From: JAQGMV01 sp963828715
GTDB lineage: Bacteria; Pseudomonadota; Gammaproteobacteria; Burkholderiales; SG8-41
Reading direction: 5' to 3'
NCBI GenBank assembly: GCA_963828715.1
Contig: CAWHFX010000015.1
Location: 1-64,000, forward strand
DNA length: 64,000 bases
Shown: positions 1-7,553 of the stretch, piece after piece
Position numbering within the stretch: position 1 is the first letter of the stretch
Layout of the letters: every line of letters starts with the position of its first letter
Notes under the pieces: model-generated
The model's database searches: none
The model's input: only the letters and a program-made list of their open reading frames with translations
What the model was told of the DNA's origin: nothing
Translations under genes and position numbers: made by a program

Positions 1-5
1 GCCAA

Positions 6-242
6 GTGGTCGTCTCTTTTATTCAAGTGCCTCGGGATCTTTTCACCGGCCAGCCTGCTAAGCCGTGGGAAATCGATTGGTCTCAATATCCAGAGATAGC
101 ACAGCGCACAGACATTCATTGGTCTCGCGCTGCGGTCGCTGTCGTAGCGGTTCCCATTGCTATGTGGCTTGCTATTGAATCTCTCGTCGCGGCAATCGCG
201 TACGGGTCAGGCGTGGGTTTAAACGGACCGCATGACTCCTAA
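6..242 (+). CDS. Cassette gene, hypothetical membrane protein, possibly 5' partial
   Basis: About 78 residues are visible from a GTG at the window edge, but the frame is open to the left, so the true start may lie outside. The N-terminal half is polar and tryptophan-rich (KPWEIDWSQYPE); the second half holds one clear hydrophobic segment of about 25 residues (AVAVVAVPIAMWLAIESLV). The TAA stop falls inside the first attC core, which is normal for an integron cassette gene. I do not recognise the family. Confidence 0.5.
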   Translation: MVVSFIQVPRDLFTGQPAKPWEIDWSQYPEIAQRTDIHWSRAAVAVVAVPIAMWLAIESLVAAIAYGSGVGLNGPHDS

Positions 243-343
243 CTTTAGTTCGAGCGGGAACGGCGAACGAGAGCGGGTGGTTTGCCTGTGATGGTGTCGC
301 CGTCCATGCGGTGTCGCGCGCGCCGCTCAACATCGCGTTGGGC
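237..343 (+). other. Integron attC site 1
   Basis: The left core is TCCTAAC (first base off consensus) at 237-243 and the right core GTTGGGC at 337-343. The arms read TTCGAGCGG on the left and CCGCTCAAC on the right and can pair, the standard attC fold. At 107 bp it is a long type, closely similar to the site at 9627. Confidence 0.88.
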
Positions 344-346
344 GTC

Positions 347-697
347 ATGAGAGAAGAATCTAAATATCCAATGGCAAGGCTTCGGGTTTGCAGCCAGTCG
401 GTCTCGCGACGTAGGCCCCACGTGCATACGCCAGTGGCCGCGCGGGTGATGTGTTCTCGCTTCGTCCGCGGCCGATGGCCCATGCCTCGTGCGTGTGTTG
501 AGTCGTTCAAGGCTTGTGGCACTCGCCAAACTCACGGCATCGCAACGCCGAAGTCAGTCTCTGTGGTCGGCCATCGCATACGCACCGTGGCAGATCATGG
601 CGTCCAACTTCACGTTCGAGCGGAGCGCCCGTCAGCGGTGCTGCCGGATGCCCTCGCGGGCTTGCTCCCGCTCGGCGCCCGCTCAACGCATCGTTAG
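347..697 (+). CDS. Cassette gene, hypothetical protein, paralogue A
   Basis: The ATG lies four bases after the attC core; the frame runs to a TAG made by the next attC core (GTTAG). The unique part is 85 codons, exactly as long as the paralogous cassette at 2086. Aligned residues include CGTRQTHGIAT and DHGVQLHV near the C-terminus, with several synonymous differences. Equal length plus in-frame similarity supports coding, but there is no recognisable domain and a minus-strand frame also stays open across the conserved part, so a non-coding role is possible. Confidence 0.4.
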   Translation: MREESKYPMARLRVCSQSVSRRRPHVHTPVAARVMCSRFVRGRWPMPRACVESFKACGTRQTHGIATPKSVSVVGHRIRTVADHGVQLHVRAERPSAVLPDALAGLLPLGARSTHR

Positions 698-699
698 TT
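602..699 (+). other. Integron attC site 2
   Basis: Left core GTCCAAC at 602-608, right core GTTAGTT at 693-699, with arms TTCGAGCGG and CCGCTCAAC. It is nearly identical to the site at 2341, matching the similarity of the cassettes they close. Confidence 0.9.
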
Positions 700-706
700 G
701 TCGAAT

Positions 707-1280
707 ATGGATGCGCTCACGTTCATAGCGGCCGTCATAGGCTCACTGGCTTGGCCGCTTACTCTGCTACTGATTGTTCTGTTACTAAAGGCGCAGATCG
801 TGGCTCTGCTGCCGGCGTTGAAGCGGTTGAAGGCTGGTCCTGTTGAGGCGGAGTTTGAACGCCAAGTGGAGCAAATCAAAAGCGAGGTTCCGCCCCTACT
901 TGAGGCACCGCAACAACTGGCCCCTCCGATTGACGCGCGCCGCCAGCAGCTGCTCCAGATTGCCGCGATTAATCCGCGAGCCGCGATAGATCGACGCGTG
1001 GCGGGGCGTGGAATTTGCGGCGCAGCGAGCGGCGCTCCAAAGGATTGTGGAATCGCCAATGCCTGACCTGTCCACGCCGCTGAAGACGATTCGAGCACTC
1101 ACGCGCAATGAGATTGTTGCACCAGAGGATGTCGCTCTCTTCCATGACTTGCGCGGCTTACGCAATCAAGCCACACATGCGCCGGACTTTAGCCCTACCT
1201 ATGATGCGGCGGCGGATTATATTGATCTGGCTCTTCGACTGCAGGCAAGATTCGAAGCTCTTGCAAGCCCCGACAACTAA
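707..1280 (+). pseudogene. Cassette gene, membrane-anchored hypothetical, one frameshift
   Basis: The first frame from ATG 707 gives an N-terminal hydrophobic helix (IGSLAWPLTLLLIVLLLKAQI) followed by a charged, probably coiled stretch (EAEFERQVEQIKSEV). It ends in LLQIAAINPRAAID, and the next frame resumes immediately with AWRGVEFAAQRAALQRIV and runs to the TAA in the attC core at 1278. One extra base near position 998 explains the break. Together the parts give a protein of about 190 residues, a membrane anchor plus a soluble helical domain. The family is not identified. The clean junction suggests an indel error or a very recent mutation. Confidence 0.65.
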
Positions 1281-1343
1281 CTTTAGTTCGAGCGGACGCG
1301 TTTCCTGCCGCGCTGGCGAGCGCCGCTCAACATGTTGTTAGAT
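1275..1343 (+). other. Integron attC site 3
   Basis: Left core AACTAAC at 1275-1281 (includes the stop of the upstream gene), right core GTTAGAT at 1337-1343, arms TTCGAGCGG and CCGCTCAAC. Short 69-bp type. Confidence 0.88.
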
Positions 1344-1364
1344 TTCATGTGACCGGGAAAGCGC

Positions 1365-1985
1365 ATGGCACAGGCCCAGAAAACCACACAAGAGATTCTG
1401 CAACGCGCAGAGGAGACCCTGTACACCGCTTCGCTGGGTCTCACGCACGTCAGGGGAACCGATGCGCAAGCGCGCATGGCTGGCTTGAGAAATGTCATTG
1501 TTTTCGGTCGAGCAGTCACAAATGTGTTCGGCAGAACTTGCGTTCGACCGAGCCCCAGTTGGATGAGTGGTATAAGCCTCGCGTGGCTGAGATGGAACGC
1601 GATGAGCTCATGCGATTCTTTTACCGCCTGCGGTCGGAAATTCTGAAAGAGGGTGCGGTCTCTGTGTCCTCAAGCGTGACGCTTAACGGAGATCCGATGG
1701 CGGTGTTCGCCAGTTCAAAATGAACCGCCTCGTGCGAAAGGCTTTTTCATCGGCGACCGTATTGGGGGTAGTGGCTGGGAAGTCGAAACAGAAGACGGAG
1801 CGACCGAAAAGTTCTACGTGCAACTGCCCGCTGAAATACCAGGGCTCCGGGTAGATATGAACATTCACCTCGTTGACGCACCAGAGATGTTGCGCGAGCT
1901 GCCGGTCCCAGCGCTTTGCGAACGTTACATCGACGCGCTTGTGGTCCTCGTGAGAGACGCGAAATCTCACTTCTTGCGCAAATGA
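1365..1985 (+). pseudogene. Cassette gene, hypothetical soluble protein, two frameshifts
   Basis: ATG 1365 opens a frame reading MAQAQKTTQEILQRAEETLY through GRAVTNV. The sequence continues one frame over with RQNLRSTEPQLDEWYKPRVA to about 1690, then returns to the first frame with KGFFIGDRIGGSGWEVETED and ends HFLRK-stop at 1983, just before the attC. The two breaks compensate, one base lost then one gained, and both junctions are smooth, giving a plausible protein of about 206 residues with a helical N-terminal half and a beta-rich C-terminal half. I know no function for it. Confidence 0.6.
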
Positions 1986-1986
1986 A

Positions 1987-2082
1987 ATCTAACCCTGCGT
2001 TCGAGCGGAGCGCCCGCCATCTGCGCTGCCGAGTGCCCTCGTCGCTGCACTCCTCGGCGCCCGCTCAACGCGATTGTTGGGC
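1987..2082 (+). other. Integron attC site 4
   Basis: Left core ATCTAAC at 1987-1993, right core GTTGGGC at 2076-2082, pairing arms TTCGAGCGG and CCGCTCAAC. 96-bp type with an internal GC-rich hairpin. Confidence 0.9.
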
Positions 2083-2085
2083 GTC

Positions 2086-2454
2086 ATGAGAGGAGACCTT
2101 GAGTTTCCAATAGCAAGCGCTCCGGTTTGCAAACGATCTGTTCCCTATGGCCTGCGCAATGTGCAGGCCTTTGAGGCGACGCAGGTTGCCCCTCCTCGCA
2201 TTTCTTTGGCCCAGTGGATCCCACGTTGTGCGCGAGGTCAGAAGGTCAACGCCTGTGGCACTCGCCAAACTCACGGCATCGCAACGTCGAAGCCTGCTTC
2301 AGTGGTCGGCCACCACATGCACATAGTGGTTGATCATGGCGTCCAACTTCACGTTCGAGCGGAGCGCCCGCCAGCGTCGCTGCCGGGTGCCCTCGCGGGT
2401 TTGCTCCCGCTCGGCGCCCGCTCAACACATCGTTGGGCCTTACGCTGGCATTGA
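2086..2454 (+). CDS. Cassette gene, hypothetical protein, paralogue B
   Basis: It starts at an ATG three bases after the attC core (GTCATGAGAG), like paralogue A at 347. The 85 cassette codons end exactly at the next attC; because that site ends in GTTGGGC rather than GTTAG, the frame reads on through it and stops at 2454 in the next cassette. The last 40 residues before the attC closely match paralogue A (CGTRQTHGIAT, VVGHH, DHGVQLHV), while the middle has diverged. No domain is recognised, and a structured RNA or a minus-strand product remains possible. Confidence 0.4.
   Translation: MRGDLEFPIASAPVCKRSVPYGLRNVQAFEATQVAPPRISLAQWIPRCARGQKVNACGTRQTHGIATSKPASVVGHHMHIVVDHGVQLHVRAERPPASLPGALAGLLPLGARSTHRWALRWH
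2341..2438 (+). other. Integron attC site 5
   Basis: Left core GTCCAAC at 2341-2347 and right core GTTGGGC at 2432-2438. Its sequence is almost the same as site 2, so cassette and site were duplicated together. Confidence 0.9.
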
Positions 2455-2486
2455 AGCATGGTCCTGCACCGGTGATCGGAAGCATG

Positions 2487-2493
2487 ATCTCTT
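2487..2493. repeat. Left target-site duplication of the IS21 element
   Basis: ATCTCTT here directly abuts the IS end; the same seven bases recur at 4918-4924 just outside the other end. A perfect 7-bp duplication is within the range usual for IS21-family insertion and shows a simple, fairly recent transposition. Confidence 0.9.
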
Positions 2494-2544
2494 TGTCTGG
2501 CGTCAACTACTTTTTCCGGTGACGTCAACTAAAATTGCCGCCCA

Positions 2545-3327
2545 TTACACCTCCGCCGGTTCTTTGGCGGCGCGTGTCTTCGATTTCGCGCCCGCTGCTT
2601 CGGCGCGATAGCTGTCCACCGCCATCAGATCGAGGACCACGCTGTGATGGACGACGCGGTCGATCGCCGCCATCGTCGTCATCGGATCCTTGAAGATGCG
2701 GTTCCACTCCGAGAACACGAGGTTGGTCGTGATGACGACGCTCTTGCGCTCGTAGCGCTCGGCGAGCAGCGTGAACAGGACCTCCATCTCGTCGCGGTCG
2801 TGTTGCACGTAGCCGATGTCGTCCAGGATCAGGCACTCGAAGCGATCGAGCTTCGCGAGTTCTTTCGGCAGACACAGATCGCGTTTGGCAGCCAGCAGGC
2901 GCTGCACCAGCGCGCTCGTTGGCGCGAACAGCACCGGGTGTCCCTGATCGATGAGCGCATGGCCCAGCGCACAGGCGATGTGGCTCTTTCCCGCGCCGGG
3001 CCGGCCGACCGCGACGACGTTGATCGCTTCGGCAAGGAAGCTTCCGTCGCGCAGGCGCTCGATCTGCATCCGGGTTGCCGGCGCGAAGCGCTTCAGATCG
3101 AGCGTGCGGAAGCTCTTCCCCGGCAACAACTCGGATTGCTGCCGCAGCCGCTCGACCCGTCGCGCCGACTTCGCTGCTTGCTCGGTGCGAACGAGTTCGA
3201 GCAGGAATGCTTCGTGGCTGAGCCCCTCTTTGGCCGCGCGCAGCGCGTTATCCTCAACCGCGCTCGCCATCGCACCCAACTTGAGCGTGCGTAGCAGGCG
3301 CAGTAACTCCTCGCGCAGGTTAGCCAT
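2545..3327 (-). CDS. istB: IS21 helper ATPase IstB
   Basis: 260 residues, the usual IstB length, starting at the ATG read from 3327 down (MANLREELLR). It is an AAA+ ATPase that assembles on target DNA and activates the IstA transposase. Walker A is GRPGAGKS at residues 108-115 and Walker B is CLILDD around 165-170, followed by the usual IstB motifs RYERKSVVITTN and PMTTMAAIDRVVHHS. The ORF can be extended upstream in the same frame, but that part lies antisense-like over istA and is not IstB. It is translated after istA, probably coupled. Confidence 0.95.
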   Translation of the reverse strand: MANLREELLRLLRTLKLGAMASAVEDNALRAAKEGLSHEAFLLELVRTEQAAKSARRVERLRQQSELLPGKSFRTLDLKRFAPATRMQIERLRDGSFLAEAINVVAVGRPGAGKSHIACALGHALIDQGHPVLFAPTSALVQRLLAAKRDLCLPKELAKLDRFECLILDDIGYVQHDRDEMEVLFTLLAERYERKSVVITTNLVFSEWNRIFKDPMTTMAAIDRVVHHSVVLDLMAVDSYRAEAAGAKSKTRAAKEPAEV

Positions 3328-4805
3328 GAGCGTTCCCCGACGGCGAGCAACGTGTCGTAGTCGCTCAGATCGATCGTCGCCTTGGCGATCGCCGGTGCCG
3401 CTGGCCGGCTTGCGCTTCCGATATGTTCGCGCACGGCGTCGAAGCACGGCATACGGCCCGCTTCGAGCAATTGCGTGATCGCCAGCTCGACCGCGGCTTC
3501 GGAGGTGCTCGCCGCCAGATGCAGCAGCCGCAGGTATTCGCGGTCCGCCCGGGTCGGCACGGCCTCGAGCAGCGCGTCGTAGGCGCGGCGGAAGTGGGTG
3601 GTCGGGAACAGTTCCTCGCGGTAGCAGTAGTTCGCGAACGCGCCCGGCTTGCGTACCAGCGACCAGATCAGGTGTCGATAATCGATCCGACGACGATTGC
3701 GTCCCGACAACCGCGGCAGGGTCAGCACCTGGACTGGGCCGTGATAGAGCTCGAGCGTCTCGGAGCGCACGCGCACCGTGAGGCTGGCCCCGATCAGGCG
3801 CGAGGGCACCGAGTAGTGGTTGAGCAGCACCCGGATGAGACTGAAGCGCGACACCCGAACCTTGATGTCGCGGGTGAAGTCCAGCGGCACGGCCGGCAGT
3901 GGCCGCAGCGCCGCCCGCTCGGCTTCGAAGCGCTGGGCCCGGGTGAGATTGCGTTGCCGGACGAGCTCGGCGAGAAACCGTTCGTAGGCGCCGCGGTCGA
4001 CGAAGTCGCGGCTGCCGCGTACCCGCAGCGCCTGATCGACGGCCTGCTTGAAGCGGAAGTGCGACTGCTCGACATCGCCGTTCTGATGCGCGAGCCCGGC
4101 GCTGTTGGCCGACGGCTGCATGCCGTAATGGGCCAGGACAGCGCGGTAGTTCTGGGTGAACTCGTGCCGCCCTTCGCGATCGAGATCGACGACCGCCGCG
4201 GTGAGATTGTCGGTGCGATGCTGTTGCGGCACCCCGCCGATCTGCCACAGACAGCTCTCCAACCCTTCGGCCAACGCCTCGAAGCTCTCCGAGAAGCACA
4301 CCCGCGCCGCCTCGACATTCGAGTAGGTGAGCACCAGGTGGTAGACCAGGTGCGGAAACGGCACGCCGCCCAGCGTCACCCCGAGCGCGTTCATCGAGGT
4401 GAAGTCCGACTGCGCCATGCGCCCGGGGAGGTGCTCTTGCGGAAACATCACCTCCTGCTCCGGGCCATGCCGTACCCGCCACGCCTGAACATGCCGCTGC
4501 AGCGTGCGCAGCTGCCCCTCCTGGTAGCGCCCGGGGAAGGCCTCGCACAGCAGCGCGAACAACGTCTTGACCTGCAGCGCCGGATCTTCCTCGATCTGCG
4601 CCGCGACCCACGGCCAATCGGCCGCAAACGGGTTCTCTCTCGTGCGATGCGCACGCGACTTCTTCATCTGACTCGGCAGCTTCCCGACCCGCTCGTACTT
4701 GCGCGCCGTGCGCTCGCTCATGCCGGTGCGCGCCGCAGCCAGCCTTTGCGTTATGCCCTTCGCTCGTTCATCCAGCAACAATTTGATTTCTCCGTCTTTC
4801 TTCAT
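3093..4805 (-). CDS. istA: IS21 transposase IstA, 3' end probably frameshifted
   Basis: DDE-type transposase that cuts and joins the element ends. The N-terminal 40 residues form a helix-turn-helix (ITQRLAAARTGMSERTARKYE); the catalytic triad is visible as D134 (AQSDF), D199 (RTDN) and E246 (GDVEQSHF). Genuine IstA sequence ends around residue 495 (DYDTLLAVG); the last 75 residues are an out-of-frame reading of istB. Removing one G from the GGGG run near 3337-3340 would give a stop overlapping the istB ATG, the normal IS21 arrangement, so an indel there is likely. Confidence 0.9.
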   Translation of the reverse strand: MKKDGEIKLLLDERAKGITQRLAAARTGMSERTARKYERVGKLPSQMKKSRAHRTRENPFAADWPWVAAQIEEDPALQVKTLFALLCEAFPGRYQEGQLRTLQRHVQAWRVRHGPEQEVMFPQEHLPGRMAQSDFTSMNALGVTLGGVPFPHLVYHLVLTYSNVEAARVCFSESFEALAEGLESCLWQIGGVPQQHRTDNLTAAVVDLDREGRHEFTQNYRAVLAHYGMQPSANSAGLAHQNGDVEQSHFRFKQAVDQALRVRGSRDFVDRGAYERFLAELVRQRNLTRAQRFEAERAALRPLPAVPLDFTRDIKVRVSRFSLIRVLLNHYSVPSRLIGASLTVRVRSETLELYHGPVQVLTLPRLSGRNRRRIDYRHLIWSLVRKPGAFANYCYREELFPTTHFRRAYDALLEAVPTRADREYLRLLHLAASTSEAAVELAITQLLEAGRMPCFDAVREHIGSASRPAAPAIAKATIDLSDYDTLLAVGERSWLTCARSYCACYARSSWVRWRARLRITRCARPKRGSATKHSCSNSFAPSKQRSRRDGSSGCGSNPSCCRGRASARSI

Positions 4806-4869
4806 GCGCGCTCCCAGGGGAGCAGCATGATAACGAGGGCACCAATAGCTTCGCCTCAGCCCCTCTCAA

Positions 4870-4917
4870 CCGGCAAATCTAATTGTCGCCACCGGAATTT
4901 CTAATTGTCGCCAGACA
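4870..4917 (-). repeat. IS21 terminal inverted repeat, istA side
   Basis: Read inward from 4917 the end begins TGTCTGGCGACAATTAG and carries a second GGCGACAATTAGA unit about 20 bp further in. It matches the opposite end at 2494-2540 with several mismatches. The promoter for istA should lie between this end and 4805. Confidence 0.85.
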
Positions 4918-5303
4918 ATCTCTTCGCTTCGGCAATCGCCGGAAGTGCTAACCGCCGCATCCGGCCATGCCTCTGCCATCGCAAGCCGTCTCGGCATGCA
5001 AGCACGCGGCGCGAGTCCCCGGGGGAAGGCTCCCGTTCCACCAGCCAATGCCGCAAACCTTCCGCCCTTCGTTGCTCAGAGCGCACACGACACGCCAGCT
5101 TTTCTGTCGCCGTCGCACCCACCGGCCTTCAACCGTCGCGCCGCTTTCGCTTCTTCAGGCGCAGCAGGGCCAACCGTGTCGTTCTTCGCAACGTTGTTTT
5201 TTCAGCCGTGGTCGGGTTGCTTGCCTCGTCGTGCAAGCTCATGCAGCATCGTTCCGGTCTCGGTAGTCGCAGCGCACATGCAACACTTCGTTGAAACGTC
5301 TGT
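4918..5303 (+). other. Remainder of the cassette interrupted by the IS
   Basis: The first seven bases are the right target duplication. Joined to 2439-2493 this restores one cassette of about 430 bp. A frame from ATG 2484 stays open across the restored junction, but it runs through the attC and its composition is not protein-like. A frame with a hydrophobic stretch (VVFSAVVGLLASSC) ends at 5294, just before the attC, and is an alternative. I cannot support a specific gene here. Confidence 0.4.
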
Positions 5304-5378
5304 GCCCAACCCCGCGTTCGAGCCGACGCGTTTCAGCGCTGCTGCGCCTTATGGCGCGGCTCAACACGAACGTTAGGC
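5304..5378 (+). other. Integron attC site 6
   Basis: Left core GCCCAAC at 5304-5310, right core GTTAGGC at 5372-5378. The arms read TTCGAGCCG and CGGCTCAAC, a compensated G-to-C change on both sides that preserves pairing. 75-bp type. Confidence 0.9.
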
Positions 5379-5432
5379 AGGTCCAATGCCCGACCTTCGC
5401 AGAAGGTCGAGAAGAGCGAAGTCATCACGAAC

Positions 5433-6287
5433 GTGAGGCAGTGCTATTTTCGTCGGCGGTGCGTGCCTTGGCCGCACATGGCTTCTCGCATCTGGACTTC
5501 GACATTGGTGGGAAAGAAAGCCCGGAGACGCTATGTCTCAGCGCATGCGCCAACCGGTGAGAAAGTGGTTATCTGGATCAAGAGCTCCACCCATTGGCGC
5601 GATTTGGCCGAGGCGGTGCGGCGCTTTCCGTGGAAGAAGCTATCTGTCTCTCCCGACGGTCAGTCTGCAGTTGCCGTGGCATGCGAAGGCGCCACACAAC
5701 GTGGCGCAACGCATTTGCTTGCTGCCTCAGGAAATGATCACACTGGTGTCTTGTCGTTCGCGCGGCTGTATCCTCTAGCGCGAGTACCGGCCCTCGTCGC
5801 TGAACAGGCCACTCTCATCAACAGCGTTTTCTACCGCGCCCACAGCGCCGCTCTTATCGTTCGTGCGTCTATTCACCAGAGTTTCTCGCAGCAGCCGAAA
5901 TTGCTGAGGATGCCGGCGATGATATCCTGTCGCCGCCCGCACGACCCGCCAGCCGGATCGAGAAAGAACAACCGGTCGCTGGTGGCCGGTCGTGGGCCAG
6001 TCTATCGCCGTGACCCCAAACTACGAGAGAAAGTTCTTGCCATCGCAAATGGACATTGCGAATGCTGCGGAGAAGAGGGTTTTATCACTGCGAGCGGCGG
6101 ACGGTATCTTGAAACTCATCACGTCGTTGGTGTTTCCGAAAGAGGCCCCGACGCGACAGACAATATTATTGCGGTCTGTCCCACATGCCATCGAAAGGCA
6201 CATTTCGCTGCTGATCGTATCGAAGTGGAGCGTCGAATGTCCGAGGCCATATATCGCCGCGGTAGAAAGGTTCATGAATCTGCCTAA
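5433..6287 (+). CDS. Cassette gene, HNH endonuclease, N-terminus frameshifted
   Basis: The C-terminal 100 residues are a classic HNH nuclease domain: GHCECCGEEG (first metal-binding CxxC), LETHHVVGVSERGPD (the HH of the motif) and NIIAVCPTCHRKAHF (N and H plus second CxxC). Such domains cut DNA with one divalent metal. The middle (GEKVVIWIKSSTHWRDLAE) is well formed but of unknown function. Before about 5520 the better protein is in another frame (VLFSSAVRALAAHGFSHLDF), so the start given is only the open-frame GTG and the true start is likely upstream. It stops at the attC. Defence or homing roles are possible but not shown. Confidence 0.75.
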   Translation: MRQCYFRRRCVPWPHMASRIWTSTLVGKKARRRYVSAHAPTGEKVVIWIKSSTHWRDLAEAVRRFPWKKLSVSPDGQSAVAVACEGATQRGATHLLAASGNDHTGVLSFARLYPLARVPALVAEQATLINSVFYRAHSAALIVRASIHQSFSQQPKLLRMPAMISCRRPHDPPAGSRKNNRSLVAGRGPVYRRDPKLREKVLAIANGHCECCGEEGFITASGGRYLETHHVVGVSERGPDATDNIIAVCPTCHRKAHFAADRIEVERRMSEAIYRRGRKVHESA

Positions 6288-6356
6288 CCCCGCGTTCGAG
6301 ACGGACGCGGTTCAGCGCCGCGCGCTTCACGGCGCCGCTCAACGCGATTGTTAGGC
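6282..6356 (+). other. Integron attC site 7
   Basis: Left core GCCTAAC at 6282-6288 containing the HNH gene's stop, right core GTTAGGC at 6350-6356, arms with CGTTCGAG and CGCTCAACG. 75-bp type. Confidence 0.9.
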
Positions 6357-6361
6357 GGCCT

Positions 6362-6959
6362 TTGATTCCGCAGAGCCAAGTCTGGAGCAAATTGAGCCTA
6401 TGGATCACACAAACATCAGCTCGACACGATCTCCCGGTCTTTGACACGCCGAAGGCGCCTTACCTCTCCACCTTGGTTAAACGGGACGATGACTTAACGA
6501 CTCTGATATGGGGGGTGGAAAGGCAAGGCCGCATGAAATCTCCCGCTGAATTGATCAAACGGCAAGCCCTTGTCCCCTTTCTATTCCGAGCCACTGACCA
6601 ATTGGATCGCCAGGTCACTCATGCAGCTGTGACTGGTTACGATTGTCCATCGTACTCGACGCCCAATATCAGACTGTTGCCGCTTGGTTACACGATCATC
6701 GGGTAGAAAAATTTGCGGGGCTGCGAAGCGGGTGGGACGACAACGCTGAAACGTCACTATGTGGTTACGGCGTGCCACGTACTTCCGAAACCGATTCCAT
6801 ATGCCGAGCTCGTGCTCGCTCGCGCAAAGCGACCTTTGTCACCGGACAAGGCAAGAGGTTACGCAGTAGTCTTCTCTCCCGAACGCGCTCACCGAATGGT
6901 TCGAGCACGCGCACCGAGTGTGGAATGAACTTGAATCATCATTACCGCAGGCCGCCTAA
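6362..6959 (+). pseudogene. Cassette gene, hypothetical, several frameshifts
   Basis: No single frame covers the cassette, but three frames give consecutive protein-like pieces: DTPKAPYLSTLVKRDDDLTT, then LDAQYQTVAAWLHDHRVEKF up to DDNAET, then LKRHYVVTACHVLPKPIPYA to about 6885, and finally LTEWFEHAHRVWNELESSLP ending in the TAA of the attC core. The order and smooth joins suggest one protein of roughly 195 residues broken by at least three single-base indels. No family is recognised. Confidence 0.5.
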
Positions 6960-7051
6960 CCCTGCGTTCGAGCGAGAGCGCCCGGTCAGCTGTGCTGCCG
7001 GGTACCCTCGTCGCTGCGCTCCTCGGCGCCCGCTCAACGCAATCGTTGGGC
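6954..7051 (+). other. Integron attC site 8
   Basis: Left core GCCTAAC at 6954-6960, right core GTTGGGC at 7045-7051, arms TTCGAGCG and CGCTCAACG. 98-bp type with the internal GTGCTGCCGGG-like hairpin also seen in site 4. Confidence 0.9.
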
Positions 7052-7072
7052 GTCACTTCATCGGAGCAGCAC

Positions 7073-7471
7073 ATGGTTCGTGGATCCTGCCTCTGCGGCA
7101 AAGTGAGCTACGAGATCCGAATCTCACCGCAATCCATGTACTACTGCCACTGCACCATGTGCCGGAAAGCCACCGGCTCGTCGTTCGCTACAAACATGCT
7201 GATCCGAGCTGAGGGCTTCGTGGTCCTTTCGGGTCGCGAGGTCATCAAATCATTCCAGTCAAGTCCGAACGAGTATCGCCATTTCTGCTCGGAGTGTGGC
7301 TCACCGATTTACGGGCAAGCCCTAAAGCGGAAGGGTGTCGTTTCTGTACGTTGTGGAACACTGGACACCGACCCGATAATTCGTCCGTCCGCCCATGTCT
7401 ATACGCAGTCGAAGTCGCCTTGGTTCAACATTTGCGATCAACTGCCTCAGGTGCCACAGGCATCAAAGTGA
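7073..7471 (+). CDS. Cassette gene, GFA/CENP-V family zinc protein
   Basis: 132 residues from ATG 7073. It carries the zinc-binding pattern of the glutathione-dependent formaldehyde-activating (GFA/CENP-V) fold: SCLCGKVSYE at the N-terminus, CHCTMCRKATGS around residues 27-40 and FCSECGSPIYG near residue 75. Family members bind zinc; for most, including this one, the substrate is unknown and formaldehyde activity should not be assumed. The gene fills its cassette and ends two bases before the attC. It is intact, unlike several neighbours. A distant relative lies on the chromosome at 23508. Confidence 0.9.
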   Translation: MVRGSCLCGKVSYEIRISPQSMYYCHCTMCRKATGSSFATNMLIRAEGFVVLSGREVIKSFQSSPNEYRHFCSECGSPIYGQALKRKGVVSVRCGTLDTDPIIRPSAHVYTQSKSPWFNICDQLPQVPQASK

Positions 7472-7472
7472 G

Positions 7473-7547
7473 GCCCAACCCCGCGTTCGAGCGGACGCGG
7501 TTCAGCGCTAGTGCGCTTCGTGGCGCGGCTCAACGCGAATGTTAGGC
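7473..7547 (+). other. Integron attC site 9
   Basis: Left core GCCCAAC at 7473-7479, right core GTTAGGC at 7541-7547, arms TTCGAGCG and GCTCAACG. 75-bp type. Confidence 0.9.
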
Positions 7548-7553
7548 CTCAAA

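Larger units (their letters stand above)
2494..4917 (-). mobile_element. IS21-family insertion sequence (2424 bp, istA-istB)
   Basis: The element carries istA and istB on the minus strand between imperfect inverted ends that both begin TGTCTGGCG when read inward. Each end contains two copies of a short motif (GGCGACAATTAGA at the istA end, GACGTCAACTA-like at the istB end), the multiple transposase-binding repeats of IS21 elements. Flanking ATCTCTT duplications fix the borders. It interrupts a cassette whose remainder continues at 4925. Confidence 0.95.

Noticed and set aside
245..535. Minus-strand ORF in the first paralogous cassette (and its match at 2065-2274)
   Set aside because: Shares MSLASAT and SHDAQ with its twin, but much of each lies in attC sequence and the + strand reading fits cassette polarity better.
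3328..4617. N-terminal 430 codons of the open frame that contains istB
   Set aside because: This part overlaps istA out of frame; IstB homology begins only at the ATG at 3327.
3423..4904. 493-codon + strand frame over the IS
   Set aside because: Antisense to istA, which has the DDE triad and correct context.
2484..5376. Reconstructed ORF across the IS21 insertion site
   Set aside because: Open across the junction but passes through the attC and lacks protein-like character.
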